Below, piece after piece: positions 1-9,463 of a DNA stretch of 64,000 bases. The stretch's first letter is position 1, and each line of letters opens with the position of its first letter. The notes below the pieces were generated by a model. The model was not told where the DNA came from. It saw nothing but the letters and a program-made list of their open reading frames with translations, and searched no databases. Position numbers and translations under genes: made by a program. Source of the stretch: Bradyrhizobium arachidis (GTDB taxonomy: Bacteria; Pseudomonadota; Alphaproteobacteria; Rhizobiales; Xanthobacteraceae); assembly GCF_024758505.1 (NCBI RefSeq), contig NZ_CP077970.1:5518001-5582000 (forward strand). The letters run 5' to 3'.

Positions 1-9
1 GTCGGCCAT
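1..9 (-). CDS. nusB: NusB N-terminus (partial, first 3 codons)
   Basis: Only an ATG and two further codons (Met-Ala-Asp) are inside the window, read on the minus strand 3 bases after the ribH stop. In alphaproteobacteria the gene directly after ribH is normally nusB, the transcription antitermination factor, so this assignment is by gene order only. No domain can be checked here. Confidence 0.45.
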
Positions 10-12
10 GGC

Positions 13-504
13 TCAGGCCCGCGCCAGGCGGCGCTTGATGCGCAGCATCGCAATCGCGGCACGAGCGGCATCGCCGCCCTTGTTGAGCTCGCTTGCGCGC
101 GCCCGCGCCCAGGCCTGCTCCTCATTGTTGACGGTGAGGATGCCGTTGCCGAGCGGCAGCTTGCGCGCCACCGCGAGATCCATCAGTGCGCGGGAGGACT
201 CCTGCGAGACGATCTCGAAATGGATGGTGTCGCCGCGGATCACGCAGCCGAGCGCAATCACCGCCTCATAAGGCTTGCTGCTGGTTGCGGCCGCATCGAC
301 CGCGATCGCCACCGCCGCCGGAATCTCAAGCGCACCGGGAACCGTGATCACGTCATGCGTGAGACCGGCCGCCTTCAGCTCGGCGACCGCGCCCTCCAGA
401 AGCGCATCCTGGAGGTCGTCATAGAAGCGCGCTTCGACGATCAGGGCGCGCGCGCCGGAGATGTCGGTCTGGTCCTTCAGGGGTGCGCGCCGCGCGTCTG
501 CCAT
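13..504 (-). CDS. ribH: 6,7-dimethyl-8-ribityllumazine synthase
   Basis: This 163-residue protein condenses 5-amino-6-ribitylaminouracil with 3,4-dihydroxy-2-butanone 4-phosphate to lumazine, the penultimate riboflavin step. Family signatures are visible: the VEARFYDD start of the lumazine fold, [10 protein letters not shown] near residue 55-65, and [26 protein letters not shown] in the second half with the catalytic His of the DTIHFE segment. The length is usual for the family. It follows ribE after a 166-base gap occupied by a palindromic repeat and is followed within 3 bases by the presumed nusB start, so it is probably cotranscribed with its downstream gene. Confidence 0.97.
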   Translation of the reverse strand: MADARRAPLKDQTDISGARALIVEARFYDDLQDALLEGAVAELKAAGLTHDVITVPGALEIPAAVAIAVDAAATSSKPYEAVIALGCVIRGDTIHFEIVSQESSRALMDLAVARKLPLGNGILTVNNEEQAWARARASELNKGGDAARAAIAMLRIKRRLARA

Positions 505-580
505 CGTTCAATCCGTTTCTACTCTCGTACCGGCGCGTATGTAGTCGCCGCAGGCGGGTAAGCCAAGTTCTAAGAATACC

Positions 581-660
581 GTCATTCCGGGGCGGCTCGC
601 AGAGCCGAACCCGGAATCTCGAGATTCCGGGTTCGATGCTTCGCATCGCCCCGGAATGAC
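581..660. repeat. GC-rich palindromic intergenic repeat, family A copy 1
   Basis: The element has perfect 13-base terminal inverted repeats (GTCATTCCGGGGC at 581 and its complement ending at 660). Inside it is a perfect 28-base palindrome at 607-634. A second copy lies directly after hemB at 7864-7965 with the same termini. It fills the gap between ribE and ribH, where its transcript would form a strong stem-loop. Confidence 0.85.
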
Positions 661-670
661 GGCTACGCCG

Positions 671-1294
671 TCATTTCATTTCCGTCAGCCGGGCCGCATA
701 CCGGGCCATCAGATCGACCTCGATATTAACCTCTGCACCGGCACGCCAGTCGCCGATGGTCGTCACACCAAGCGTGTGCGGGATGATCAGCACCGAGAAG
801 GTGACGTCCGTCACCGTATTGACGGTCAGTGACACGCCGTCGAGCGTGATCGAGCCCTTGGTCGCGATGAAGCGCGCCAGCTCCCGCGTGGTCTTGAGCT
901 CGAACCGTGCCATGTCAGGCAAATCGTCACGGCTCGCGATGGTCGCGATCCCATCGGCATGGCCGGCGACGATGTGGCCGCCGAGTTCGTCGCCGATCTT
1001 GAGCGCGCGCTCGAGGTTGAGCCGCGTGCCGACCTTCCAGTGCTTCGCCGTGGTCAGCGCCAGCGTTTCGGCCGCCGTATCGACGTCGAACCAAGTTCTT
1101 TGAGCAGAATCCTTGCTGCCCTCGACGCCGGAGGCTACCACCGTGAGGCAGACGCCGTTGCAGGCGATCGAGGCGCCGTCGGCAATGGTGGCACGATCGT
1201 AGCGGCACGCGATGCGCAGGCGGTGCAACTGGCCCTGCGCCGTCGGTGTCAGGCTGACGATTTCGCCAATATCGGTGACAATGCCGGTGAACAT
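671..1294 (-). CDS. ribE: Riboflavin synthase, alpha subunit
   Basis: This 207-residue protein dismutates two lumazines to riboflavin. It begins with the invariant MFTGIV and contains two tandem lumazine-binding barrels: the first includes the SIACNGVCLTV segment (about residues 42-53) and the second the SITLDGVSLTVN segment (about 147-158). The length fits the family. Its ATG overlaps the ribD stop by one base (TGATG at 1294-1296), so translation is probably coupled. A palindromic repeat follows its stop before ribH. Confidence 0.97.
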   Translation of the reverse strand: MFTGIVTDIGEIVSLTPTAQGQLHRLRIACRYDRATIADGASIACNGVCLTVVASGVEGSKDSAQRTWFDVDTAAETLALTTAKHWKVGTRLNLERALKIGDELGGHIVAGHADGIATIASRDDLPDMARFELKTTRELARFIATKGSITLDGVSLTVNTVTDVTFSVLIIPHTLGVTTIGDWRAGAEVNIEVDLMARYAARLTEMK

Positions 1295-2442
1295 CAGGCG
1301 CGCTCGTAAACGGTGAGAGTATCCTTGCCGAATGTTTCGCTAGCATGAACCTTGAAGGCCTGCGACTGCGTGATTTTCGACAGGGGCAATGCATCGAGCG
1401 CATCGACGCCGCCGGGTCCGATGGCTTCCGCCCCGCGGAACAGCCAGACCTCGTCGACGAGATCGGCGGCGACGAAGGACGAGGCCACGCGGCCACCGCC
1501 TTCGACCATCAGCCGCGTGATGCCCTTCTCCGCCAGCAGCTTCAGCACGGCCGGCAGATCGAGCCCAAATCCGTTGCCGGGCGGCGCGCGAAGAACCTGC
1601 ACACCGGCCGCGCCGAGGCGCGTCGCGCTGGCGGCCTCCGCAAGCTCCGAGCCAACCAGCCAGAGCGGCGTTTCGCGCGCGGAGTGAATGAGCTTGCTGG
1701 TCGCCGGAATCCGCAGGCTGCGGTCGAGCACCACGCGTACCGGCGAGCGCGCCGCCATGCCCGGCAGGCGGCAGGTGAGAACCGGATCATCCGCCAGCAC
1801 CGTGCCGATGCCGACCAGGATCGCATCGCTCTGCGCGCGGAGCAGATGCACGCGCTCCCTCACCGCCTCGCCCGTGATGGCGACCGGCTTGCCGCCGGCG
1901 GCCCCGATCTTGCCGTCGGGCGAGACCGCAAGCTTGAGGATCACATGCGGGCGCCTGTCACGGATGCGGCGGAAATGGCCGGCATGGTCGAAGGCGGCTT
2001 CCGCCGCGCACAGACCGACATCGACCGCGATGCCGGCGGCGCGCAGCCGCGCATGGCCCTGCCCGGCGACTTGCGGATTGGGATCCTCGATCGCCGCGAC
2101 CACGCGCTTGATGCCCGCCGCGATCACAGCGTCCGCACAAGGCGGCGACTTGCCGACATGCGAGCAGGGCTCGAGCGTGACATAGAGCGTGGCACCGCGC
2201 GCCGCCTCACCCGCCCGCCGCAACGCCTCGGGCTCGGCATGCGGGCGGCCGCCCGGTTGGGTCCAGCCGCGGCCGACGATTACGCCGTCCTTGACGACGA
2301 CGGCGCCGACAGCCGGGTTCGGCCAGGTGCGTCCCTGCCCGCGCCGCCCAAGGGTCAGCGCGAGCTGCATGAAACGGCGATCAGCCTCTTTGGAATTTTT
2401 CGCCTTCTGCGCGAGCTGATCTTCCAGGATGCGGAAGATCAT
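1294..2442 (-). CDS. ribD: Bifunctional riboflavin deaminase/reductase
   Basis: This 382-residue enzyme carries out the deaminase and reductase steps between the GTP cyclohydrolase product and 5-amino-6-ribitylamino-uracil phosphate. The N-terminal cytidine-deaminase-like domain shows the zinc site: H68-A-E70 and [11 protein letters not shown] with C93 and C102. The C-terminal NADPH-dependent reductase domain starts near residue 165 ([16 protein letters not shown]) and contains the LMVEGGG motif. The chosen ATG overlaps the nrdR stop by four bases (ATGA), which supports this start even though about 20 residues precede the first conserved segment. Confidence 0.96.
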   Translation of the reverse strand: MIFRILEDQLAQKAKNSKEADRRFMQLALTLGRRGQGRTWPNPAVGAVVVKDGVIVGRGWTQPGGRPHAEPEALRRAGEAARGATLYVTLEPCSHVGKSPPCADAVIAAGIKRVVAAIEDPNPQVAGQGHARLRAAGIAVDVGLCAAEAAFDHAGHFRRIRDRRPHVILKLAVSPDGKIGAAGGKPVAITGEAVRERVHLLRAQSDAILVGIGTVLADDPVLTCRLPGMAARSPVRVVLDRSLRIPATSKLIHSARETPLWLVGSELAEAASATRLGAAGVQVLRAPPGNGFGLDLPAVLKLLAEKGITRLMVEGGGRVASSFVAADLVDEVWLFRGAEAIGPGGVDALDALPLSKITQSQAFKVHASETFGKDTLTVYERA

Positions 2443-2921
2443 TTGCGTATCGTCGCGAGCCGCGCTTCGTCCTCGCCGGAGAGCTCGCCGAGCACCTCGG
2501 CAAAGTCCTTGGCTTCGCGGAAATTCCGGTAGACGGAGGCGAAGCGCACATAGGCGACGTCGTCGAGCGTGCGCAGATGCTCCATTACGGTCTCGCCGAT
2601 CACCTCCGAGGAGATCTCGGCCTCACCGCCGGTTTCGAGCTCGCGCACGATGGTGGAGACCATCTTCTCCACCCGCTCCGGCTCGACCTGGCGCTTGCGC
2701 AAGCTGATCTGCACCGAGCGCATCAGCTTGTCGCGGTCGAACGGGACGCGGCGGCCGTTGCGCTTGATCACGGTGAGCTCGCGGAGCTGCACGCGCTCGA
2801 AGGTCGTGAAGCGGAAATTGCAGGCGACGCACACGCGCCGCCTGCGGATCACGGCCGAGTCCTCGGTCGGACGCGAGTCCTTTACCTGCGTATCGAGACT
2901 GTTGCAGTTCGGACAGCGCAT
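2439..2921 (-). CDS. nrdR: Transcriptional repressor NrdR
   Basis: This 160-residue protein is the nucleotide-sensing repressor of ribonucleotide reductase genes. A zinc ribbon is formed by C3, C6, C31 and C34 (MRCPNC and CVAC). The ATP-cone follows from about residue 49 ([16 protein letters not shown]). The family ending [10 protein letters not shown] is present. It sits between glyA (15 bases upstream) and ribD (four-base overlap), the usual alphaproteobacterial order. Confidence 0.97.
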   Translation of the reverse strand: MRCPNCNSLDTQVKDSRPTEDSAVIRRRRVCVACNFRFTTFERVQLRELTVIKRNGRRVPFDRDKLMRSVQISLRKRQVEPERVEKMVSTIVRELETGGEAEISSEVIGETVMEHLRTLDDVAYVRFASVYRNFREAKDFAEVLGELSGEDEARLATIRK

Positions 2922-2936
2922 CCGTTTGACCCAGCT

Positions 2937-4241
2937 TTACTGATAGATCGGGAACCGATCGGTAAGCGCCTTGACCCGTTCCTTGATCGCGGCTTCGACC
3001 AGCGGCGCCTTGCCATCGTCGGACTGCGCGATCGCGTTCAGCACCTCGGCGATCATGCCGCCGACCTGCTGGAATTCGGCAACGCCAAAGCCGCGGGTCG
3101 TCGCCGCCGGCGTGCCGAGACGCAGACCGGAGGTGACGAAGGGCTTTTCCGGATCGAAGGGGATGCCGTTCTTGTTGCAGGTGATGGCGGCGCGGACCAG
3201 CGCCTTCTCCGACACGTTGCCCTTCAGGCCCTTCGGCCTGAGGTCGACCAGCATCAGGTGGTTGTCGGTGCCGCCGGAGACGATGTCGAAGCCGTGGCCC
3301 TTCAGCGTCTCGGCCAGCGCCTTGGCGTTCTCGACGATGTTCTTCGCATACACCTTGAAGTCCGGACGCAACGCCTCGCCAAAGGCCACCGCCTTCGCGG
3401 CGATCACGTGCATCAGCGGGCCGCCTTGCAGGCCCGGGAAGATCGCCGAGTTGAGCTTCTTGGCGAGCACCTCGTCATTGCTGAGGATCAGGCCGCCGCG
3501 CGGACCGCGCAGCGACTTGTGCGTCGTGGTGGTGGTGACGTGAGCGTACGGCACGGGCGAGGCATGCACGCCACCGGCGACGAGGCCCGCGAAATGCGCC
3601 ATGTCGACCAGCAGGTAGGCGCCGACGCTGTCGGCGATCTCGCGAAAGCGCTTGAAGTCCCAGGCACGCGAATAGGCCGAGCCGCCGGCGATGATCAGCT
3701 TCGGCTTGACCTCCTCGGCCTGCTTGGCGACCGCGTCCATGTCGATGATCTGATCCTCGCGGCGCACGGTGTAGTGCGCGGCCTTGAACCACTTGCCGCT
3801 CATGTTGACGGGCGAGCCATGGGTAAGATGGCCGCCGGCGGCGAGGTCAAGACCCATGAAGGTGTCGCCGGGCTGCAGCAGCGCCAAGAACACCGCCTGG
3901 TTCATCTGGCTGCCGGAGTTCGGCTGCACGTTGGCGAAGTTGGCGCCGAACAGCTTTTTGGCGCGATCGATCGCCAGGTTCTCGGCAACGTCGACCCACT
4001 CGCAACCGCCATAGTAACGCGCGCCCGGATAACCCTCCGCATATTTGTTGGTCATCACCGAACCCTGCGCTTCCAGCACGGCCCGGCTGACGATGTTTTC
4101 GGAGGCGATCAGCTCGATCTCATGACGCTGACGGCCGAGCTCGCCCTTGATGGCGGCGGCGATCTCCGGATCGGCCTGGCCGAGGGTGGCCGAGAAAAAC
4201 GTATCAGGGGCAGAGGCGGTCTTGGCGGAGGACGAAGTCAT
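2937..4241 (-). CDS. glyA: Serine hydroxymethyltransferase
   Basis: This 434-residue PLP enzyme interconverts serine and glycine with tetrahydrofolate, feeding one-carbon units to purine, thymidylate and methionine synthesis. The PLP lysine is K242 in [14 protein letters not shown]. The ELIASEN and YPGARYYGG segments of the substrate site are intact. It heads the string glyA-nrdR-ribD-ribE, with 15 bases to nrdR. No riboswitch-like fold was recognised in the 280-base upstream gap. Confidence 0.98.
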   Translation of the reverse strand: MTSSSAKTASAPDTFFSATLGQADPEIAAAIKGELGRQRHEIELIASENIVSRAVLEAQGSVMTNKYAEGYPGARYYGGCEWVDVAENLAIDRAKKLFGANFANVQPNSGSQMNQAVFLALLQPGDTFMGLDLAAGGHLTHGSPVNMSGKWFKAAHYTVRREDQIIDMDAVAKQAEEVKPKLIIAGGSAYSRAWDFKRFREIADSVGAYLLVDMAHFAGLVAGGVHASPVPYAHVTTTTTHKSLRGPRGGLILSNDEVLAKKLNSAIFPGLQGGPLMHVIAAKAVAFGEALRPDFKVYAKNIVENAKALAETLKGHGFDIVSGGTDNHLMLVDLRPKGLKGNVSEKALVRAAITCNKNGIPFDPEKPFVTSGLRLGTPAATTRGFGVAEFQQVGGMIAEVLNAIAQSDDGKAPLVEAAIKERVKALTDRFPIYQ

Positions 4242-4464
4242 CGGCGAATATCTCCACCGCCGCAGCCTTTTGGCGGGCTACGGTCGGTCTGGTGTGGCGG
4301 TCGGAAGCAGGCGCGATCTACCACATCGCCCCGCCCCGGCCAAGCATTTGCGGGTCCGGGCGGACGATTGTGCAAGATATGGTGGGGATTGGGGGTTTTT
4401 GCGACCCGCAAACCTACGGCACCACGCGTGCCGGCTCCCTGGCCGGTGCCGTCAACTCAGAACG

Positions 4465-4495
4465 AAAAGGGCCCGCCCGGGGGGATTCCCCGGGC
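4465..4495 (-). terminator. Rho-independent terminator after the two small genes
   Basis: GCCCGGGG at 4475-4482 pairs with CCCCGGGC at 4488-4495. On the minus strand the hairpin is followed by GGGCCC and TTTT (4468-4465). It lies about 25 bases past the stop of the 4522-4800 gene and upstream of glyA. Confidence 0.7.
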
Positions 4496-4521
4496 TGCCG
4501 GGGGAGCTTCGCCGCCCCTCC

Positions 4522-4800
4522 TCACAGCCCGGTATACCCCGCCTTCACCGGGTCCACGGAGCCGTCGAGCTGGCGCAGATAGGTCAGGCCGCACACCGTC
4601 AACCTGTGCGTGTCCTTTTCGCCCGCTTCTATCAACGTGTTGAGGTAGTCCGTCACCTTGGCGCGGGCCTCGGCGCTCGCCGCGGCGGTGCGGTTGGCGA
4701 GCAGGTCATAGGTCTGCATGATGCGGTCGATGGCGGCTTCCATGGCATCCTCGAATTGATCGTGATCTTGATCGTGGTTTTGGGGACTTTGATCAGGCAA
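4522..4800 (-). CDS. Uncharacterised 92-residue protein
   Basis: I do not recognise a named family. The protein is soluble and mostly helical. It starts with a short Asp/Gln/His-rich stretch (QNHDQDHDQFEDAME), followed by an alanine-rich amphipathic helix (DLLANRTAAASAEARAKV) and a C-terminal part with one Cys. Its start overlaps the end of the upstream gene by 8 bases, and a hairpin terminator follows, so the two genes form a two-gene transcription unit. Codon use is like the neighbours, so it is likely real. Confidence 0.75.
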   Translation of the reverse strand: MPDQSPQNHDQDHDQFEDAMEAAIDRIMQTYDLLANRTAAASAEARAKVTDYLNTLIEAGEKDTHRLTVCGLTYLRQLDGSVDPVKAGYTGL

Positions 4801-5029
4801 GTACGCTGGCCTCGAGCATGGCCTCGAACTTGGCGATCGCCTTGTTGGCGAGCCTGATCCGGTTGAATTCGCCGTGCTGGAACATCTGCACGATGATCTT
4901 CAGCAGGCGATCGTCGGTTGCGAGCGTGTCGGGAAGCGCGCCGCTGCGGCGCAGATAGTTGGCGGCGATGGCATAGGCATCGCTCACCACTTCAACGTTC
5001 AATACCTGCAACCCGCGCTCGACCAGCAT
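4793..5029 (-). CDS. Uncharacterised 78-residue protein
   Basis: This small soluble protein has no transmembrane segment or signal peptide. It is predicted helical throughout, with a central hydrophobic segment (LLKIIVQMFQHGEF) and a charged C-terminal helix (RLANKAIAKFEAMLEA). It overlaps the downstream 92-residue gene by 8 bases, so the two probably act together. No function can be assigned from sequence. The start codon is preceded on the minus strand by GGAGG-like bases (5034-5042), which supports it. Confidence 0.75.
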   Translation of the reverse strand: MLVERGLQVLNVEVVSDAYAIAANYLRRSGALPDTLATDDRLLKIIVQMFQHGEFNRIRLANKAIAKFEAMLEASVLA

Positions 5030-5110
5030 CGCTTGCCTCCACTCCGGACTGATAAGTCAGAGGAGCGGAACAAGTTCCTGTTAGGGACGGGCTTTTTTTC
5101 GCAAGTGCGA

Positions 5111-5146
5111 ACAACAAAACGCACCGGTCCGGGCAAGCCGGGCCGG
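5111..5146 (-). terminator. Hairpin terminator after the MarR gene
   Basis: A nine-pair stem with one G-T pair (5124-5132 with 5138-5146, loop 5133-5137) is followed on the minus strand by the T-rich run TGCGTTTTGTTG. It lies about 80 bases downstream of the 5229-5747 gene. Confidence 0.55.
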
Positions 5147-5228
5147 CGCGATCGGGGAAGTCTCTCAAATCGGGACGGTTGCCGGTCTTGTTATGGGGCC
5201 GGCTTGACCAAATCCCTTTCTAGGAAAC

Positions 5229-5747
5229 TCAGAGACGATACAGGATCTGATCGGTCCAGAACCGCTCGAGACGGTGCAGCGACTTGTTCAGCGTGGAGAA
5301 CTCCTCGCCGGAGATGCCACCGACCTGCTCCACCGTCTTGACGTGCTTCTGGTAGAGCGTGTCGACGATGCGGCGGACTTCCTGGCCCTGCGGGGTCAGG
5401 CGGATGCGCACCGAGCGACGATCAACGCGCGAGCGCTGATGATCGAGGAAGCCGAGCTCGACCAGCTTCTTCAGATTGTAGGACACGTTGGAGCCGAGAT
5501 AGTAACCGCGCGTGCGCAGCTCACCCGCGGTCAGCTCCTTGTCGCCGATGTTGTAGAGCAGCAGCGCCTGCACCGAGTTGATGTCGGCGCGGCCGCGACG
5601 ATCGAATTCATCCTTGATGACGTCGAGCAAGCGGCGATGCAGCCGCTCCACCAGAGTCAAAGCTTCCAGATAGAGCGACTGCACCGAGCCCTGCTGGCCG
5701 GAAACGCGCTCGGCGGTATCTGCCGCGGTTGCGACGGCTTTCATCAT
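5229..5747 (-). CDS. ldtR: MarR-family regulator, LdtR type
   Basis: This 172-residue winged-helix regulator resembles LdtR of Rhizobiales, which in Liberibacter and Sinorhizobium controls an L,D-transpeptidase and stress tolerance. The DNA-binding helix-turn-helix lies near residues 60-95 (ELTAGELRTRGYYLGSNVSY), followed by the wing HQRSRVDRRSVRIRLT and C-terminal dimerisation helices. GGGGAAG sits 6 bases before the ATG. The target gene is not in this window. It has its own hairpin terminator and a long upstream leader, so it is probably monocistronic. Confidence 0.8.
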   Translation of the reverse strand: MMKAVATAADTAERVSGQQGSVQSLYLEALTLVERLHRRLLDVIKDEFDRRGRADINSVQALLLYNIGDKELTAGELRTRGYYLGSNVSYNLKKLVELGFLDHQRSRVDRRSVRIRLTPQGQEVRRIVDTLYQKHVKTVEQVGGISGEEFSTLNKSLHRLERFWTDQILYRL

Positions 5748-6105
5748 GACACTTCCCCTGTTGTCGTTTTTATCGACACTTATTCGACGAAACTTGTGTC
5801 CCGCCTGATAGCTGCAACTTAAGGGGAGCCGTTTGAAGATCCGCTTAAATAAGAGAATAAAGAGATCATGAATTTAGGACAGTGAATTGCAGATTAAGCC
5901 TGTGCCAAAAGGGCTTTTCGCAACTCTCTGTTGACGGTGGCCATATCCTGTTCACCATCCGTCCGCGCCAGGTGTCGCATTCCAAAACAGCCCCGTCCCG
6001 TTTGGAAACGGGCGCGTAACGCTTGTGGCCGGAAGCGCAAGGTGAGCGAAAAGTTACGCCAAATTTTACGCAACCAACGGTCAACCAAACGGATGTGAAG
6101 TGACG
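5748..6105. other. 358-base gap: ldtR leader and a terminator
   Basis: No convincing gene is present. The half next to ldtR is A/T-rich (TTAAATAAG, AATAAAGAG) and probably holds its promoter. On the DUF6163 side a short hairpin (CCCGTT at 5997-6002, AACGGG at 6007-6012) followed on the minus strand by GGGGCTGTTTTGG could terminate that gene. An open frame at 5866-6084 lacks protein-like character. Confidence 0.5.
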
Positions 6106-6591
6106 CTATGGCGGGCGTTCGCGCGCGGCCATCCAGGCGAGCGCGAGGTAGGCGGCGAGCATGAAGGCCTCGACCCCCACGACGACGAGGCTGCCGCCAT
6201 AGATGCCGGGGAACATCAGCTCGATCACCGCCATCGACACGACCGTGGTCAGCCACACCACGGCGCCCCAGGGCGTAGCGAGCCAAAGACCGACGGCGGC
6301 GACAAGCTCGATCACCGCGAAGTAGACGGTCGCCGCCTGCCAGGCCATCGACTGGTTCTCGAACGCGTCGTCCTCGCCGCCGACGAAGCCGGTGACCTGC
6401 GCCCAGTGATAGAGGCCCTTGAGAATCGAGAGCAGCGCCATCACGCGCAGGAACAGCACCAGGCGCCGCGTCCAGACGTTCTCGTCGGACTCGGGGCGCT
6501 CGGATGAGATGGCGGCCACCGACATGGCATTGTCCCGGGCGTTGTCCCTGGAATTGTCGCGGGCGGCGTCGCGGGTCGTGGTCTCGGACAT
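6106..6591 (-). CDS. DUF6163 family membrane protein
   Basis: This 161-residue inner-membrane protein has about four hydrophobic helices (around residues 43-62, 85-105, 107-128 and 132-153) and a charged, probably cytoplasmic N-terminus. The first 22 residues contain a small Arg-Asp-Asn repeat (RDNSRDNARDN). Its pattern fits DUF6163, a Hyphomicrobiales family of unknown function often near hemB. The gene is divergent from hemB. No role can be stated from sequence. Confidence 0.8.
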   Translation of the reverse strand: MSETTTRDAARDNSRDNARDNAMSVAAISSERPESDENVWTRRLVLFLRVMALLSILKGLYHWAQVTGFVGGEDDAFENQSMAWQAATVYFAVIELVAAVGLWLATPWGAVVWLTTVVSMAVIELMFPGIYGGSLVVVGVEAFMLAAYLALAWMAARERPP

Positions 6592-6661
6592 CGTTCCCTT
6601 CTGGCCGCTTCGCCCCGCAAAATCAATCGGCTCCCAGCTAATTGCGGCAGGTCAAGCCGCG

Positions 6662-6699
6662 GTGACGGGAACTATGCGAGCTGGTATAAGAATAGTTCT
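6662..6699 (+). promoter_or_regulatory. hemB promoter with ICE-like Irr site over the -10
   Basis: GTGACG (6662-6667), a 17-base spacer and TATAAG (6685-6690) form a good sigma-70-type promoter. The palindrome AGAA-N3-TTCT (6689-6699) overlaps the -10 and resembles the iron control element bound by Irr in rhizobia. hemB of B. japonicum is known to be iron-controlled through Irr. The predicted start is near 6697, giving a leader of about 100 bases. Confidence 0.5.
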
Positions 6700-6703
6700 A
6701 GAA

Positions 6704-6748
6704 GCGTGATCCGGAAAAGTGTGCAGCGGTTTTCCGAAAAGATCACGC
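6704..6748. repeat. Palindromic repeat in the hemB leader
   Basis: GCGTGATC at 6704-6711 pairs with GATCACGC at 6741-6748, with GGAAAA/TTTTCC pairing inside. Elements of this form are widespread between genes in Bradyrhizobium and relatives. Here it would fold in the 5' leader of hemB. A second small palindrome (GCGATGA/TCATCGC, 6767-6783) follows it. Confidence 0.7.
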
Positions 6749-6763
6749 TCAAACATGACCTAA

Positions 6764-7858
<1,095 letters not shown>

Positions 7859-7863
7859 TTGCA

Positions 7864-7965
7864 GTCATTCCGGGGCGATGCGCAGCATCGAACCCGGAAT
7901 CTCGAGATTCCCCGACGCGCAATTGCGCATCTGAGGTCTGGTGCTGCGCACCATCCCGGAATGAC
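7864..7965. repeat. Palindromic repeat, family A copy 2
   Basis: It shares its GTCATTCCGGGGC start and the CGAACCCGGAATCTCGAGATTC core with the copy at 581-660, and ends in CCCGGAATGAC. The right half differs: an additional stem-loop around GGTGCTGCGCACC replaces the original arm. Lying five bases past the hemB stop, it may also act as a transcript end. Confidence 0.8.
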
Positions 7966-8085
7966 AACGCAACACACAGCCCTCGAATCGCCCGAATATT
8001 TCCGCTTGGTAATCCCCGCGCTCTTGGCACGGGGATCGCCCCTTCCCATGTGCTCCACGGGAGTTTCCCCTTGGGAGGACGGACG

Positions 8086-8613
8086 ATGTCTTATTCGGAT
8101 CAGGGCAATTTTGGCGGCGCGCCGCAGCACGCCTATGACCCGTACCTCCAGCCGGAACTGTTCCGCGGCGTGGCGACGCGGCGGGTGTTCGCCTTCCTGA
8201 TCGACTGCATCGTGATCACCGTCCCGATCGTACTCGGCTACATCTTCATCTTCGTGTTCGGCATCATCACGCTCACGCTCGGCTGGATGCTGTTCTGGCT
8301 CGCCTGGCCCGCCTCGGTGATCTGGGCCATCGTCTATTACGGCGCCTGCATCGGCGGCCCGCATTCGGCAACGATCGGAATGCGGGTGATGGACCTGGAG
8401 TTGCGCACCTGGTACGGCGCGCCCGGCTACTTCGTGCTCGGCGCCATGCACGCGGTGCTGTTCTGGGTGTCGGTCTCGTTCCTGACGCCCTTCGTGGTGC
8501 TGGTCGGCCTGTTCAACGGCCGCCGGCGCCTGCTGCACGACATCGTGCTGGGAACGGTCGTGATCAATAATTCGGTCCGTTCACCAGTTCCTCAGACTGC
8601 TCGGCCATACTGA
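8086..8613 (+). CDS. RDD family membrane protein
   Basis: This 175-residue inner-membrane protein has three hydrophobic segments (about residues 35-60, 68-90 and 118-150). The N-terminal RRVFAFLIDCIVI matches the RDD pattern in which Arg and Asp lie in or beside the first helix. GGGAGGA is 7 bases before the ATG at 8086, which favours this start over one 36 bases upstream. RDD proteins are of unclear function; some are proposed Na+/H+ antiporters. It is separated from hemB by a repeat and probably transcribed alone or with bpt. Confidence 0.85.
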   Translation: MSYSDQGNFGGAPQHAYDPYLQPELFRGVATRRVFAFLIDCIVITVPIVLGYIFIFVFGIITLTLGWMLFWLAWPASVIWAIVYYGACIGGPHSATIGMRVMDLELRTWYGAPGYFVLGAMHAVLFWVSVSFLTPFVVLVGLFNGRRRLLHDIVLGTVVINNSVRSPVPQTARPY

Positions 8614-8681
8614 GCTAACCGATTGACCGGGGGCCCGCGTGGCGCGATGCTGATGACCGTTTCGGAGGCCCACGACGTCCC

Positions 8682-9458
8682 TTGACCCAACACTCGCGCG
8701 ACACACCCCAATTTTACCTCACGGCGCCGTCGCCTTGCCCCTATTTGCCGGGCCGACATGAGCGCAAGGTGTTTACGCACCTCGTGGGTGAGCGCGCCGG
8801 CGACCTCAACGACCTCCTGACCCATGGCGGGTTCCGCCGCAGCCAGTCGATCGCCTACCGCCCCGCCTGCGACCAGTGCCGGGCTTGCGTCTCGGTCCGG
8901 GTGGTCGCCAACGAGTTCCGCCCCTCTCGCAACTTCCGCAAGGTCATGGCGCGCAACGCCGACGTTATCGGCGACCAGCGCAGCGCCGTGCCGACCTCAG
9001 AACAATATTCGGTATTCCGCGCCTATCTCGATGCCCGCCATCGCCACGGCGGCATGGCCGACATGACCGTGCTCGACTACGCCATGATGGTCGAGGACAG
9101 CCATGTCGAGACCCGCATCATCGAGTACCGCCGACGCGGTCCCGACAGCGGCATCACCGGCCACGGCGAAGAGCTACTGGCGGTGGCGCTGACCGACGTG
9201 CTCAGCGACGGCCTGTCGATGGTCTATTCGTTCTTCGACCCGTCGCAGGAAACCCGCTCGCTCGGCACCTTCATGATCCTCGACCATATCGCACGCGCGC
9301 GGCGCCAGGGCCTGCCCTACGTCTATCTCGGCTACTGGATCGATGGCTCGCGGAAGATGGACTACAAGGCCCGCTTCCTGCCGCAGCAGCGCCTCGCCCC
9401 CTCCGGCTGGCTGCGCATCGACGCCCAGGGCGACACGGCGTCCGAGCCGCAGGACTGA
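8682..9458 (+). CDS. bpt: Aspartate/glutamate leucyltransferase (arginyl-transferase family)
   Basis: This 258-residue aminoacyl-tRNA-protein transferase adds leucine to proteins with N-terminal Asp or Glu, marking them for ClpS/ClpAP degradation. The N-terminal domain has the conserved CPYLPGR and the [12 protein letters not shown] cysteine cluster (about residues 65-75). The C-terminal acetyltransferase-like domain contains [10 protein letters not shown] and YLGYWIDGS, with K-M-DYKARF following. The frame has no ATG near the start. TTG at 8682 gives the family N-terminus [14 protein letters not shown], with GGAGG 13 bases upstream. Confidence 0.93.
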   Translation: MTQHSRDTPQFYLTAPSPCPYLPGRHERKVFTHLVGERAGDLNDLLTHGGFRRSQSIAYRPACDQCRACVSVRVVANEFRPSRNFRKVMARNADVIGDQRSAVPTSEQYSVFRAYLDARHRHGGMADMTVLDYAMMVEDSHVETRIIEYRRRGPDSGITGHGEELLAVALTDVLSDGLSMVYSFFDPSQETRSLGTFMILDHIARARRQGLPYVYLGYWIDGSRKMDYKARFLPQQRLAPSGWLRIDAQGDTASEPQD

Positions 9459-9463
9459 GGACA

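Noticed and set aside
505..2936. FMN riboswitch upstream of or within the rib genes
   Set aside because: The gaps here are 0-15 bases or filled with a palindromic repeat; no conserved FMN-aptamer core was visible.
2577..4643. A 688-codon plus-strand open frame across nrdR and glyA
   Set aside because: Both genes on the minus strand have intact family motifs; the long frame is a high-GC artefact.
5866..6084. 72-codon minus frame in the ldtR upstream gap
   Set aside because: Composition is not protein-like and it overlaps a likely terminator of the DUF6163 gene.
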